Shown here piece by piece: positions 1-9,756 of a DNA stretch of 64,000 nt. The translations under genes were made by a program, and so were the position numbers. This DNA comes from Larkinella rosea (lineage in GTDB: Bacteria > Bacteroidota > Bacteroidia > Cytophagales > Spirosomataceae): positions 310,001-374,000 of the forward strand of contig NZ_RQJO01000015.1 of NCBI RefSeq assembly GCF_003858635.1, in the 5' to 3' direction. The notes beneath the pieces are model-generated. The model was not told the DNA's origin and searched no databases. It was given only the letters and a program-made list of their open reading frames with translations. Each line of letters opens with the position of its first letter. Positions within the stretch are counted from its first letter, which is position 1.

Positions 1-649
1 CGTCTTTCCCCACCTGAATGTATTGTCCGCCCATCCAAAACCGGGAGCGCATTTCCGAACCGCTTTCCACCGCCCGGACCTGATGCACCAGGTAACCGTA
101 GTCGAGCGGCAACGAAGGATGCCCGATTCGGGCGCAGATGTAAACCGCTTCGGACGTATTTTTAACGGCTTCGTAGGAAAAGCCAAACTCGGTGGGTGCC
201 TTGAACTGGATAGACGCCGTAGACAGTTCGTCGCCAATGTATTCTTCGATGATGGACTGGCGACCGATGTAGGCCACTTCGTCCTCTCCGTCTTTCCAGC
301 GGGCGCTCAGGTGCGCTTTCGGGTGCCACAGTTTGTACCGGTTATCCCGGCAACCGTGCCAGCCAAACCACCAGTCCCACATCTCGGGCGTAACGCGGGG
401 CATCTGAGTCAGCACAGCGACGTGAGCCGATCCATCGGGTTCGAGCGTATAACCGGTTTCCAGACTGGTATAACCCGGCTGTTGCAGATAAGCCGCACGG
501 GAGAAAGGCGGCAGAGATCCCGCCGGAAAAGGCGAATTTTTCAGCGCATCGGCCACGTAGGCCGCGACCTCCTGAATGGTTTCGTTGTAGTGGGAGGCAT
601 AGTCGGTGGAATAATCCGGGGCGGTGTAGCCGAGATAGGGAGTTGCCAT
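1..649 (-). CDS. DAPG hydrolase (PhlG-like) family protein, 3' end cut by window
   Basis: Partial gene: the ATG is at 649 and the frame is open to the window edge, giving 216 residues without a stop. The protein begins MATPYLGYTAPDYS and contains a tryptophan-rich block (WDWWFGWHG around residues 91-99, YKLWHPKAH around 105-113). This resembles the 2,4-diacetylphloroglucinol hydrolase PhlG domain, a metal-dependent enzyme that cleaves a carbon-carbon bond in acylated phenolics. The true substrate here is unknown. No signal peptide is evident, so it is probably cytosolic. It lies 85 nt downstream of, and in the same direction as, the Crp/Fnr-type regulator, which may control it. The long plus-strand open frame opposite it (23-694) looks like a shadow. 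Family assignment is from motif resemblance only. Confidence 0.6.
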   Translation of the reverse strand, partial: MATPYLGYTAPDYSTDYASHYNETIQEVAAYVADALKNSPFPAGSLPPFSRAAYLQQPGYTSLETGYTLEPDGSAHVAVLTQMPRVTPEMWDWWFGWHGCRDNRYKLWHPKAHLSARWKDGEDEVAYIGRQSIIEEYIGDELSTASIQFKAPTEFGFSYEAVKNTSEAVYICARIGHPSLPLDYGYLVHQVRAVESGSEMRSRFWMGGQYIQVGKD

Positions 650-734
650 ATATTCGAATCGGTTTACGGTGGGGAAATTTTCTGGCAAAAGTAGAGGGCT
701 TTAAAACGGGCATCCCTTGAATTAATTCAAGAAA

Positions 735-1313
735 TCAGATGCGGTGTTTCAGTTTGCTGAGCCATTCGGGCGAAATGCCCATAAATTCGGCGACAAATCT
801 GGAGGGAACGCGCTGGATGATTCGCGGACAATGGGTAATCAGGTAATCGTAGAGCCGCTCGGAAGAATAGGAGATGATCTTCAGTTTGAAATCATTCTCG
901 CCCTGCAAAGCCTTGGTAACCAGCGAGTGATAAAACCGGAATAAGTGAATATCCTGATGGATGTGTGTTTCAATATCTTTCTTTTCAAACGCAATTACCT
1001 CGGAATGACAGATGGCCCGAAGCTCACACCTGGTTTTGCTGCCGGAAAAAAAGCTGTCTACGCAGGACATGAACGGCTGGAAATCATCCAGAAAGAAATT
1101 AATCGTTCGTTCGATTTCCAGCTCCTCATCGCAGTAGCGGCAGACAAAACCGCCTTTTAACACAAAATAAGCCTTGTCACAAATTTGCTGGGGTTCAATC
1201 AGTCGGGCCTGGTTTTTCACTTCGATCCGCTTTCCCAAACCGATTATTTTTCCAATCGCTTCCGGCGGTAGATGGGCCTTGCTGAGTTCGTCTATGAATT
1301 TGTTGATTATCAT
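735..1313 (-). CDS. Crp/Fnr family transcriptional regulator
   Basis: Protein of 192 residues with an N-terminal cyclic-nucleotide-binding-like beta-roll (about residues 20-115) and a short C-terminal helix-turn-helix (about 150-190, SRFVAEFMGISPEWLSKLK). This is the usual layout of Bacteroidota Crp-like one-component regulators, which often do not bind cAMP. I chose the ATG at 1313 (MIINKFIDEL) because the frame further upstream encodes low-quality sequence rich in Ile and Phe that runs into the promoter region. The gene is divergent from katG across a 248-nt AT-rich spacer, so it may regulate katG, itself, or the downstream hydrolase-like gene. The ligand cannot be told from sequence. Confidence 0.8.
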   Translation of the reverse strand: MIINKFIDELSKAHLPPEAIGKIIGLGKRIEVKNQARLIEPQQICDKAYFVLKGGFVCRYCDEELEIERTINFFLDDFQPFMSCVDSFFSGSKTRCELRAICHSEVIAFEKKDIETHIHQDIHLFRFYHSLVTKALQGENDFKLKIISYSSERLYDYLITHCPRIIQRVPSRFVAEFMGISPEWLSKLKHRI

Positions 1314-1468
1314 GGCTGAGCGATGCAGACCCGTGCGTGAATCCTCGTGTGAGATAATTGATTGCTTGGTAAAGCAAAGAAAAAATAATAAAATTGTCAA
1401 TTTGACTGAATGATACCGCTCAGGGTGACGAGATAAGAAGTAATAGATTTTAACTATTGTAATATAGA

Positions 1469-1488
1469 AATAATCGATTGTGATTATT
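1469..1488. promoter_or_regulatory. Inverted repeat between crp-like gene and katG
   Basis: The arms AATAATC (1469-1475) and GATTATT (1482-1488) are perfect reverse complements separated by 6 nt. The element sits just upstream of a possible -7 element TAATTTTA (1502-1509) for katG. It could be an operator for the divergent regulator or for a peroxide sensor. The short arms and high AT content make chance occurrence possible. Confidence 0.3.
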
Positions 1489-1510
1489 TTTTCCAATACC
1501 CTAATTTTAG

Positions 1511-3838
<2,328 letters not shown>

Positions 3839-3877
3839 ATATACACAGGCCCGTTTTTTTAACTGCCTGAAAAACAG

Positions 3878-3912
3878 AAACCGGTCGGTTCGCGGGGAAC
3901 CGACCGGTTTTC
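3878..3912. terminator. Bidirectional hairpin terminator between katG and the XRE-S24 gene
   Basis: A 14-bp perfect stem (3878-3891 with 3897-3910, core ACCGGTCGGTTC) closes a 5-nt loop and ends in TTTTC. It lies 40 nt after the katG stop and 15 nt from the end of the convergent gene, so it can serve both. Confidence 0.8.
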
Positions 3913-3926
3913 TATTCTAACCGGTT

Positions 3927-4643
3927 TTATTCCACCGGTGAGTCGATCACCCGTACAATTTTCCAGATTCCCCGAATGTCCTTCAAGGGAACCGTTACGC
4001 TGCCGCCATTGGGATTGTCGGAGTGCAGGGTTAAACGTTGTTTGGTCAATAACTCATTGTCTTTGATGCGTTTTACCACAAAAAAATCGCGGTAAATGAC
4101 GGCGTAAATGCCGCCCGACTGGTATTCCCAGTTGTTGGGGTCTACCAGAATTGCCAGTACTTTCGCTCCGTTGGCCAATTGTGGCGTCATGCTGTTGCCG
4201 GAAACTTCGATCACGACCGGTTCTTTATGACTTCCGACCATGTGAACCGGAACGCGGTACGTTTCCATCTGCGCCATGCTGATTCCTTCGATGTAGGTTT
4301 CGATGAAACTGGCGTAGAAACGCGTCGGTACAAACGGGAGATCCATGTAACGCACCTCCAGTTCGATAATCCTGCCATTTTGCTCCGGCTCGTCTAAAAC
4401 GGGTTTCTGGCCCCGCAGCAGAAAGTCGGCCCGTACCTGCGGATATTGCTCCAGCAGCCGCATGATGGTATCATACGACGGTTTAGCACGACCGTTCAGG
4501 ATGTTGTAAAATTTAGACGAGTTCTCACCCAGGTCTTTGGCGGCCTGGTAGATACTGATTTCCAGCGCGTCAAAAACCTGCCGCAGCCGCTCCTGAATTG
4601 GTTCTAAACCCTCTTCAAAAGATTTTCCGGGTTCGTTAAACAT
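3927..4643 (-). CDS. XRE-type HTH / S24 peptidase-like regulator (LexA/CI/UmuD-like)
   Basis: Protein of 238 residues. The N-terminal part (about 15-80) is an XRE-type helix-turn-helix (DLGENSSKFYNILNGRAKPS). The C-terminal part (about 125-235) is an S24 LexA/UmuD-like fold with candidate catalytic Ser151 (EVSGNSMTPQL) and Lys191 (FVVKRI). I see no clear Ala-Gly or Cys-Gly autocleavage site in the linker. Start chosen at 4643 (MFNEPGKSFEEG); upstream codons are hydrophobic promoter sequence. It is divergent from the Y-family polymerase, with a 16-bp palindrome between them. Known S24 regulators repress DNA-damage genes and inactivate themselves on RecA-ssDNA. That this one controls the polymerase is inference from position. 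Confidence 0.85.
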   Translation of the reverse strand: MFNEPGKSFEEGLEPIQERLRQVFDALEISIYQAAKDLGENSSKFYNILNGRAKPSYDTIMRLLEQYPQVRADFLLRGQKPVLDEPEQNGRIIELEVRYMDLPFVPTRFYASFIETYIEGISMAQMETYRVPVHMVGSHKEPVVIEVSGNSMTPQLANGAKVLAILVDPNNWEYQSGGIYAVIYRDFFVVKRIKDNELLTKQRLTLHSDNPNGGSVTVPLKDIRGIWKIVRVIDSPVE

Positions 4644-4662
4644 GATATAATTATTGACTTTT

Positions 4663-4678
4663 ATAATACAAGTATTAT
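4663..4678. promoter_or_regulatory. Palindromic operator candidate in the S24 regulator / polymerase divergent promoter
   Basis: ATAATAC (4663-4669) and GTATTAT (4672-4678) form a perfect inverted repeat with a 2-nt spacer. It lies 20 nt upstream of the regulator ATG and 84 nt upstream of the polymerase ATG. On the minus strand a TAAATTTG -7-like element (4696-4689) would start transcription right beside the palindrome, a layout suited to autorepression. A second AT-rich near-palindrome lies at about 4732-4744. Confidence 0.5.
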
Positions 4679-4761
4679 ATATTGTGATCAAATTTACTAA
4701 AAAAAACAACAAAGCTGATGAAAGCTGCCAGAATAATATTATACACAACCTGAGAAATACC

Positions 4762-6039
4762 ATGAAAAGGCTGGGGGAATTCACAAAGCCGACGATTCTG
4801 TTCGTCGATATGAACAGTTTTTTTGCCAGTTGCGAGCAACAGGTGAATTTTTACCTCCGCGACCGACCGATTGCGGTTTGTGTTTACACCGGCAAACAGG
4901 GCTGCGTGATTGCTCCGTCCATTGAAGCCAAACAACTGGGAATTAAACTCGGAATGCGGCTCGATGAAGCTGTAAAAATCTGCCCGGAGTTGATTCCGGT
5001 CGAAACCAATTCCCGACGATACCGGGAATTTCACGTCGCCATCATTAATGTGCTGCGCCAGTTTACGCCCGACGTGTTGCCCAAAAGTATCGACGAAGCC
5101 GTGGTCGACCTGACCCATTGCCAGCTGATGTACCAGGATGTTTGGGAAGTAGCGCTCCGGATTAAAAGCGATATTCGGACCAAAGTGGGTGACTATCTCA
5201 ACTGTTCCATCGGGATTGCTCCAAACGCCTTTCTGGCCAAACTGGCCTCCGACATTCAGAAGCCCGATGGTTTGGTGATGATTACGCCCGAAACCATCGA
5301 CGACGTTTTAACGAATCTGAAACTGACCGACTTACCTGGTATTGGCGACCGGATGGCAAAACGGCTGGAAGACCAGGGCATTCTGACCCCGCTGAATCTC
5401 CGGTATGCATCACCCGAGCGGCTGCGGGCGGTTTGTAAGAGCATCATCGGCTGGCACTGGCACCTGCGACTGAACTTTGGCGGGGAGGTGGATCTGGAAA
5501 CCAGCGCTTACAAAAGCATGCAGGCCATGCGAACCCTCTCGAAGTCGCAACGACAATCGGCCGAGCAGCTCGATGAGTTATTGCAATCGCTCTGTCTGAC
5601 GCTCGAACGGCGGATGGTGCGCCAGGACGTATTTTGTCAGGTGGTGACATTCGATTGCCGGTACCACAACGGTCGGAATTACAGCGATGAAGTCAAACTG
5701 CCCGAACCGAAGCAGGACAGCATGGAACTCTATCACCTGATCCGGCAGCGTTTTGAGCGGTTTCAGGAAATCAACCGGTGCGAGCCGATTTTGAATCAAT
5801 CTATTCGAAGCATGAGCGTTAGCGTAAACCGGTTTATGCCCGCCCAACTGGTGTCATTCAGCCTGTTTGAAGACAATACCCGCAAAAACCGCCTTCGGAA
5901 AGCGCTCTATGAAGTCAAAGATCGGTTTGGTAACGACAAGCTCATGCGGGCCACCGAACTCCGCGACAATTCGATTTACCGGGACGTCATCGGTTTTGGC
6001 TCCATCAAAGACCTCCACGACGACCAAAATCCGTTCTGA
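4762..6039 (+). CDS. Y-family translesion DNA polymerase (UmuC/DinB-like)
   Basis: Error-prone translesion polymerase of 425 residues. The catalytic carboxylates are visible: Asp16 in FVDMNSFFASCEQ, and Asp111-Glu112 in KSIDEAVVDL. A helix-hairpin-helix-like stretch LPGIGDRMAKRLEDQGI follows at about residues 193-209, then the little-finger domain. Near the C-terminus QLVSFSLF resembles a beta-clamp binding motif. Start at 4762 (MKRLGEFTKPTILF); the longer upstream frame runs through the promoter palindrome. Divergent from the S24 regulator, so the pair resembles a umuDC arrangement in which the UmuD-like partner is fused to a DNA-binding domain. Probably induced by DNA damage, an inference. 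No other SOS gene is adjacent. Confidence 0.92.
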   Translation: MKRLGEFTKPTILFVDMNSFFASCEQQVNFYLRDRPIAVCVYTGKQGCVIAPSIEAKQLGIKLGMRLDEAVKICPELIPVETNSRRYREFHVAIINVLRQFTPDVLPKSIDEAVVDLTHCQLMYQDVWEVALRIKSDIRTKVGDYLNCSIGIAPNAFLAKLASDIQKPDGLVMITPETIDDVLTNLKLTDLPGIGDRMAKRLEDQGILTPLNLRYASPERLRAVCKSIIGWHWHLRLNFGGEVDLETSAYKSMQAMRTLSKSQRQSAEQLDELLQSLCLTLERRMVRQDVFCQVVTFDCRYHNGRNYSDEVKLPEPKQDSMELYHLIRQRFERFQEINRCEPILNQSIRSMSVSVNRFMPAQLVSFSLFEDNTRKNRLRKALYEVKDRFGNDKLMRATELRDNSIYRDVIGFGSIKDLHDDQNPF

Positions 6040-6218
6040 ATAGCCGATCTGTTCCTTTGTTATTTTTTTTGCCTGAAATTCGGTTACTCTTTGCCTTTTT
6101 TGAAGTCAAAACTATTGGCATGAACTTCGCACGATGGTGCATGGTTTACCACGTATCGTTCGTTATCTGATTCGGAACGCCGATTCACAGAAGCGGTTTC
6201 GCAAAAATCATCCGACTT

Positions 6219-6782
6219 ATGAATAAATTATTCACTGTACTCATCGCCACGCTGCTCATCGCAGGTGGTCTGGTTTCGTTCCGATCGCGGCCGGAGATCA
6301 AGGAAGAAAGCAAAATCAAGTGGCTGACGATTGAAGAAGCGTTTGCGCTGAATCAGAAAAAACCGAAGAAGATTTTCATTGACGTCTATACCGACTGGTG
6401 CGGCTGGTGCAAGGTCATGGACCGGGAAACGTTCACAAACCCGGCCGTTGCCGATTACATCAGCAAAAATTATTACGCCGTCAAGCTGAATGCCGAACAG
6501 AAGGAAGACATCGTTTTGGGAACTGATAAATTCGTCTACGTGGCGCAGGGAAGCCGGGGCTATCACCAGCTGGCGGCTGCACTCCTCAGAAACCAGCTTA
6601 GCTACCCGACAGTGGTGTTCCTGAACGAAAAATTCCAGCCGATTCAGCCGATTCCCGGTTACATCAAAGCGCCGGAATTCCACCAGATCATCACCTTTAT
6701 TGGCGGAGATTATTACAGTAAAGAACCGTTCGAACAGTTTAAAACAAAGACATACCCGCAGAAATTCCCGGTAAAGATTTAA
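6219..6782 (+). CDS. Periplasmic thioredoxin-fold protein with CGWC motif
   Basis: Protein of 187 residues with an N-terminal hydrophobic segment (about 4-20), a signal peptide or anchor, followed by a thioredoxin fold. The active-site motif is WCGWC (Cys61 and Cys64), and the cis-proline region is SYPTVVFLN (about 129-137). It resembles the DUF255/thioredoxin_7-type oxidoreductases of Bacteroidota, which reduce or isomerise disulfides or act in redox stress. The partner is unknown. The gene stands alone and is followed by a strong hairpin terminator. Confidence 0.85.
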   Translation: MNKLFTVLIATLLIAGGLVSFRSRPEIKEESKIKWLTIEEAFALNQKKPKKIFIDVYTDWCGWCKVMDRETFTNPAVADYISKNYYAVKLNAEQKEDIVLGTDKFVYVAQGSRGYHQLAAALLRNQLSYPTVVFLNEKFQPIQPIPGYIKAPEFHQIITFIGGDYYSKEPFEQFKTKTYPQKFPVKI

Positions 6783-6803
6783 TCCAAACAACCGATTGAA
6801 CCA

Positions 6804-6840
6804 AAAGACAGCCCCAATCCGGATTGGGGCTGTCTTTGTG
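6804..6840. terminator. Terminator after thioredoxin gene
   Basis: A perfect 17-bp self-complementary stem (6804-6820 with 6821-6837; halves AAAGACAGCCCCAATCC and its complement), T-rich at the end, 21 nt after the stop codon. With no loop in the perfect pairing, the central few bases must form the turn. Confidence 0.8.
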
Positions 6841-6957
6841 TTTTCAGAGCAGGTTATTTATTTGTTTCCTGCCCGAAAAACCAAGAACAATTTGGGTAGA
6901 AATGCGGTTAGGACAACTTGAGCCATTCAAAACCGACGCTCGAATTCCTGACAATTT

Positions 6958-7740
6958 ATGAAACTTTTCGCCGGCTGTGAACTCGTCTACGACGTTCCGG
7001 CTCCAGCACCCGTTGTGCTTATGTTACGCCCCCGCTCCGGCGCCGGGCAATGGGTAATCTCTGAAGAATACCAGATCGAACCGGGCGTGCCGGTTATCGA
7101 GTATACCGACCCGTACGGCAATTTATGCCAGCGGCTCATGACGCCGGAAGGGCGGTTTCGGATTCGAATTACGTTAGTGGTCGAAACCGCCGATGAAATT
7201 GATATTGCGCCGGGCGCCCCATTTGTGCCGGTTCAGGATTTGCCCGACGATTCGTTGCAGTTTTTGCTGCCGAGCCGCTACTGCCAATCGGATCGTCTGG
7301 GGCCGCTTGCTGCCGACATTACCGCCAATGCCATACCCGGTTATGATCAGGTGGAAGCCATCCGAAGCTGGATTCAAACCCGGGTGACCTACCAATATGG
7401 CACCAGCGACGCGAGTACGTCGGCCGTCGAAACCGCCGAAAAACGCATTGGCGTCTGCCGGGATTTTGCGCATTTGGGCATTTCGCTCTGCCGCAGCCTC
7501 AACATTCCGGCCCGGATGGTGGTCGGTTATCTGTATGACCTCAAGCCGATGGATTTACACGCCTGGTTCGAAGCCTTCGTCGATGGCCGTTGGTACACCT
7601 TCGATGCAACCCAGAAAGAACCGCGCGGCAACCGGATCGTGGTGGCCTATGGGCGTGATGCCGCCGATGTGGCGCTGGCCACGCAGTATGGCGAAATGCA
7701 GTTACAGGAAATGCAAGTTTGGGTGGAAGAGAAGTTGTAA
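6958..7740 (+). CDS. Transglutaminase-like cysteine protease family protein
   Basis: Cytosolic-looking protein of 260 residues. Residues about 1-100 form a beta-rich N-terminal domain typical of bacterial transglutaminase-like proteins. The core domain carries the papain-like triad Cys167 (GVCRDFAH), His201 (DLHAWFEAF) and Asp216 (YTFDATQ). Such proteins usually act as peptidases or amidases rather than cross-linkers; the substrate is unknown. Start at 6958 follows a 175-nt spacer holding the thioredoxin terminator. No obvious operon partner. Confidence 0.87.
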   Translation: MKLFAGCELVYDVPAPAPVVLMLRPRSGAGQWVISEEYQIEPGVPVIEYTDPYGNLCQRLMTPEGRFRIRITLVVETADEIDIAPGAPFVPVQDLPDDSLQFLLPSRYCQSDRLGPLAADITANAIPGYDQVEAIRSWIQTRVTYQYGTSDASTSAVETAEKRIGVCRDFAHLGISLCRSLNIPARMVVGYLYDLKPMDLHAWFEAFVDGRWYTFDATQKEPRGNRIVVAYGRDAADVALATQYGEMQLQEMQVWVEEKL

Positions 7741-7853
7741 ACCGACGAATTGCCAGAAAGTGAGGGTATTAAGGGTGTTATTTTTTTGTATATAAATTTG
7801 ACGAATTAGTTACATTTCTTAACTTCCTGCCCATCAACTTAACCTCTTAATCC

Positions 7854-8183
7854 ATGCTAAAAGAATTCAGAACCTTTATTGCTCAGGGTAATGTGCTGGA
7901 TTTGGCCGTCGGTGTTATCATCGGAGCGGCTTTCGGAAAAATCACGACGTCGCTGGTTGAAGATATCATCAACCCGATTTTGGGCTTGGTAACTGGCGGA
8001 ATCGATTTCAGCCAGTTAAAAATTGTCCTGAAAGAAGCCGTCGGCGAAACGCCGGAAGTAGCGATTCGGTATGGTAATTTCCTCAACATTGTCATTCAGT
8101 TCATCATTGTAGCCTGGGTTATCTTCCTCATTGTGAAAGCCGCCAACCGGATGCGGGTGTCGTCGTCGCTCAAGAAAGAGTAA
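7854..8183 (+). CDS. mscL: Large-conductance mechanosensitive channel MscL (short C-terminus)
   Basis: Homopentameric inner-membrane channel that opens under membrane tension and releases solutes on osmotic downshock. The N-terminal amphipathic helix and TM1 are canonical (FIAQGNVLDLAVGVIIGAAF, residues 9-28), and TM2 is at about 75-97. At 109 residues it is shorter than the usual 130-150: the C-terminal cytoplasmic helix bundle is nearly absent and the protein ends shortly after TM2 (RVSSSLKKE). The reading frame is intact and followed by a strong terminator, so this looks natural and not a frameshift. That helix is known to be dispensable for gating in other species. A TAAATTTG element (7793-7800) may be the -7 of its promoter. 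Confidence 0.93.
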   Translation: MLKEFRTFIAQGNVLDLAVGVIIGAAFGKITTSLVEDIINPILGLVTGGIDFSQLKIVLKEAVGETPEVAIRYGNFLNIVIQFIIVAWVIFLIVKAANRMRVSSSLKKE

Positions 8184-8207
8184 CCTTTCCACTGTACCCA
8201 CCCATGG

Positions 8208-8236
8208 ACCCCGCCCCAGGCGGGGTTTCTTTTTAT
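8208..8236 (+). terminator. Rho-independent terminator after mscL
   Basis: Stem ACCCCGCC (8208-8215) with GGCGGGGT (8219-8226), 3-nt loop, then TTCTTTTTATT. It separates mscL from the murD operon. Confidence 0.9.
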
Positions 8237-8282
8237 TCGTAAAAAGATTGACGAACGGGCGGACAGACTACGGCGAAACTTC

Positions 8283-8290
8283 TATTTTTG
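8283..8290 (+). promoter_or_regulatory. Possible -7 element of the murD-ftsZ operon promoter
   Basis: TATTTTTG matches the Bacteroidota -7 consensus TAnnTTTG and lies 23 nt before the murD ATG, downstream of the mscL terminator. No convincing -33 TTG at the usual distance. Confidence 0.35.
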
Positions 8291-8312
8291 TCCCCGGTTT
8301 GCACATGAATCT

Positions 8313-9674
8313 ATGGAAGTTGAAATGCCGTTGATGGTTATTTTGGGCGGAGGTGAAAGTGGTGTGGGCGCGGCATTGCTGGCGCAGGCAAAAGGTTATG
8401 CGGTTTTTTTGTCGGATAAAAGCCGGTTACAGGACGCGTATCGTCAGATTCTTCAGCAAAACAACATACCGTTTGAAGAAGGGCAGCATACCGAAGACCG
8501 GATTTTGCAGGCAACTGAAGTGGTGAAAAGCCCCGGAATTCCCGAAAAAGCGCCCATTGTTCAGAAACTGCGCGAGCGGAACATCCCGGTTATTTCGGAA
8601 ATTGAGCTGGCTTCGCGCTATACCAACGCCCAACTGATTGGAATTACGGGCAGCAACGGAAAAACCACCACGACGCTACTGGTTTATCATCTGCTAAAAA
8701 CCGCCGGTTTGAACGTCGGGCTGGCGGGTAACATCGGCGACAGCTTCGCCCGGCAGGTACTGGAACATTCCTTCGATTATTACGTGCTGGAACTGAGCAG
8801 TTTTCAGCTGGACGACATGTACCAGGCCCGGATGAACGTCGCTATTCTGCTGAATATCACCCCCGATCATTTAGACCGCTACGAATACCAGTTTCAGAAC
8901 TACGTTAACTCAAAATTCCGCGTTCTGCAAAACATGACGCCGGACGACACGTTCATTTATTACGACGAAAGCCCGGTGATCAGCGCGGAACTGCCCGTTA
9001 AAAAACCGGTCGCCCGGTTATTGCCCGTCTCGCTGGTCGATACGCCCCAACCGGGTGCTTATCTGAAAGACGGTTTTCTGGTAGTCAACGACGGTGCTCA
9101 GGAATTTGAAACCGCTCTGGCCGATTTGCCCCTGAAAGGCAAACACAACGCCATCAATATGCTGGCGGCCACCCTGGCAGCTCAGTCGGTTGGTGTGAAA
9201 CCGGAAGCGCTGCAAACCGGGTTACAAACGTTTCAGAATGCCGCCCACCGGCTCGAACCGGCGGGCGACGTCAAGGGCGTTCATTTTATCAACGATTCCA
9301 AAGCGACCAACGTCGACTCGGTTTACTACGCGTTGGAAAGTATGACCACGCCGGTGATCTGGATTGCAGGCGGTCAGGATAAAGGAAATGAATACGATCA
9401 GCTGATGTCGCTGGTGCGGGAAAAAGTAAAAGCGTTAATTTGTCTGGGAAAAGACAACCGCAAGCTGGTCAGCTATTTTTCGGATACGGTTCCGGTTTTG
9501 TTCGAAACCCAGGACGTCAACGAAGCGGTTACCAAAGGGCTCGAACTGGCCAATCCGGGCGATACGGTTTTGTTATCCCCCGCCTGCGCGAGCTTCGACC
9601 TGTTCCGCAATTACCTGGACCGGGGCGATCAGTTTAAAGAAGCGGTAAAGAAAATGATGGATATTAAACAATGA
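8313..9674 (+). CDS. murD: UDP-N-acetylmuramoyl-L-alanine--D-glutamate ligase MurD
   Basis: Cytoplasmic Mur ligase that adds D-glutamate to UDP-MurNAc-L-Ala using ATP. With 453 residues it is full length. The ATP-binding P-loop GITGSNGKTTTTLL is at about 110-123. A substrate-binding N-terminal Rossmann-like domain (VILGGGESGVGAALLA) and the C-terminal ligase domain (INDSKATNVDS, LLSPACASFDLFRNYLDRG) are present. It is the first gene of the distal dcw cluster here. The usual upstream partners mraZ-rsmH-ftsL-ftsI-murE-mraY are absent, replaced by mscL and a terminator, so the cluster is split in this genome or these genes lie elsewhere. Confidence 0.97.
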   Translation: MEVEMPLMVILGGGESGVGAALLAQAKGYAVFLSDKSRLQDAYRQILQQNNIPFEEGQHTEDRILQATEVVKSPGIPEKAPIVQKLRERNIPVISEIELASRYTNAQLIGITGSNGKTTTTLLVYHLLKTAGLNVGLAGNIGDSFARQVLEHSFDYYVLELSSFQLDDMYQARMNVAILLNITPDHLDRYEYQFQNYVNSKFRVLQNMTPDDTFIYYDESPVISAELPVKKPVARLLPVSLVDTPQPGAYLKDGFLVVNDGAQEFETALADLPLKGKHNAINMLAATLAAQSVGVKPEALQTGLQTFQNAAHRLEPAGDVKGVHFINDSKATNVDSVYYALESMTTPVIWIAGGQDKGNEYDQLMSLVREKVKALICLGKDNRKLVSYFSDTVPVLFETQDVNEAVTKGLELANPGDTVLLSPACASFDLFRNYLDRGDQFKEAVKKMMDIKQ

Positions 9675-9678
9675 ACAA

Positions 9679-9751
9679 TGAATAATGAACAATTAACAGC
9701 ATGCGTCAGCCATTCATTGTTAATAGTTCATTGTTAACTGTTCATTATTCA
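9679..9751. repeat. Intergenic word-repeat hairpin between murD and ftsW
   Basis: The spacer is built of variants of TGAACAAT/TGAATAAT on one arm and their complements on the other. TGAATAATGAAC (9679-9690) pairs exactly with GTTCATTATTCA (9740-9751), and the adjacent AATTAACAG pairs imperfectly with 9731-9739. The repeat starts right at the murD stop and ends 5 nt before the ftsW ATG. No T-run, so probably not a simple terminator. Confidence 0.75.
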
Positions 9752-9756
9752 GCAAG

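Noticed and set aside
23-694. 223-codon plus-strand open frame at the left edge
   Set aside because: Arg-rich low-similarity product opposite the DAPG-hydrolase-like gene, whose translation looks like a folded enzyme.
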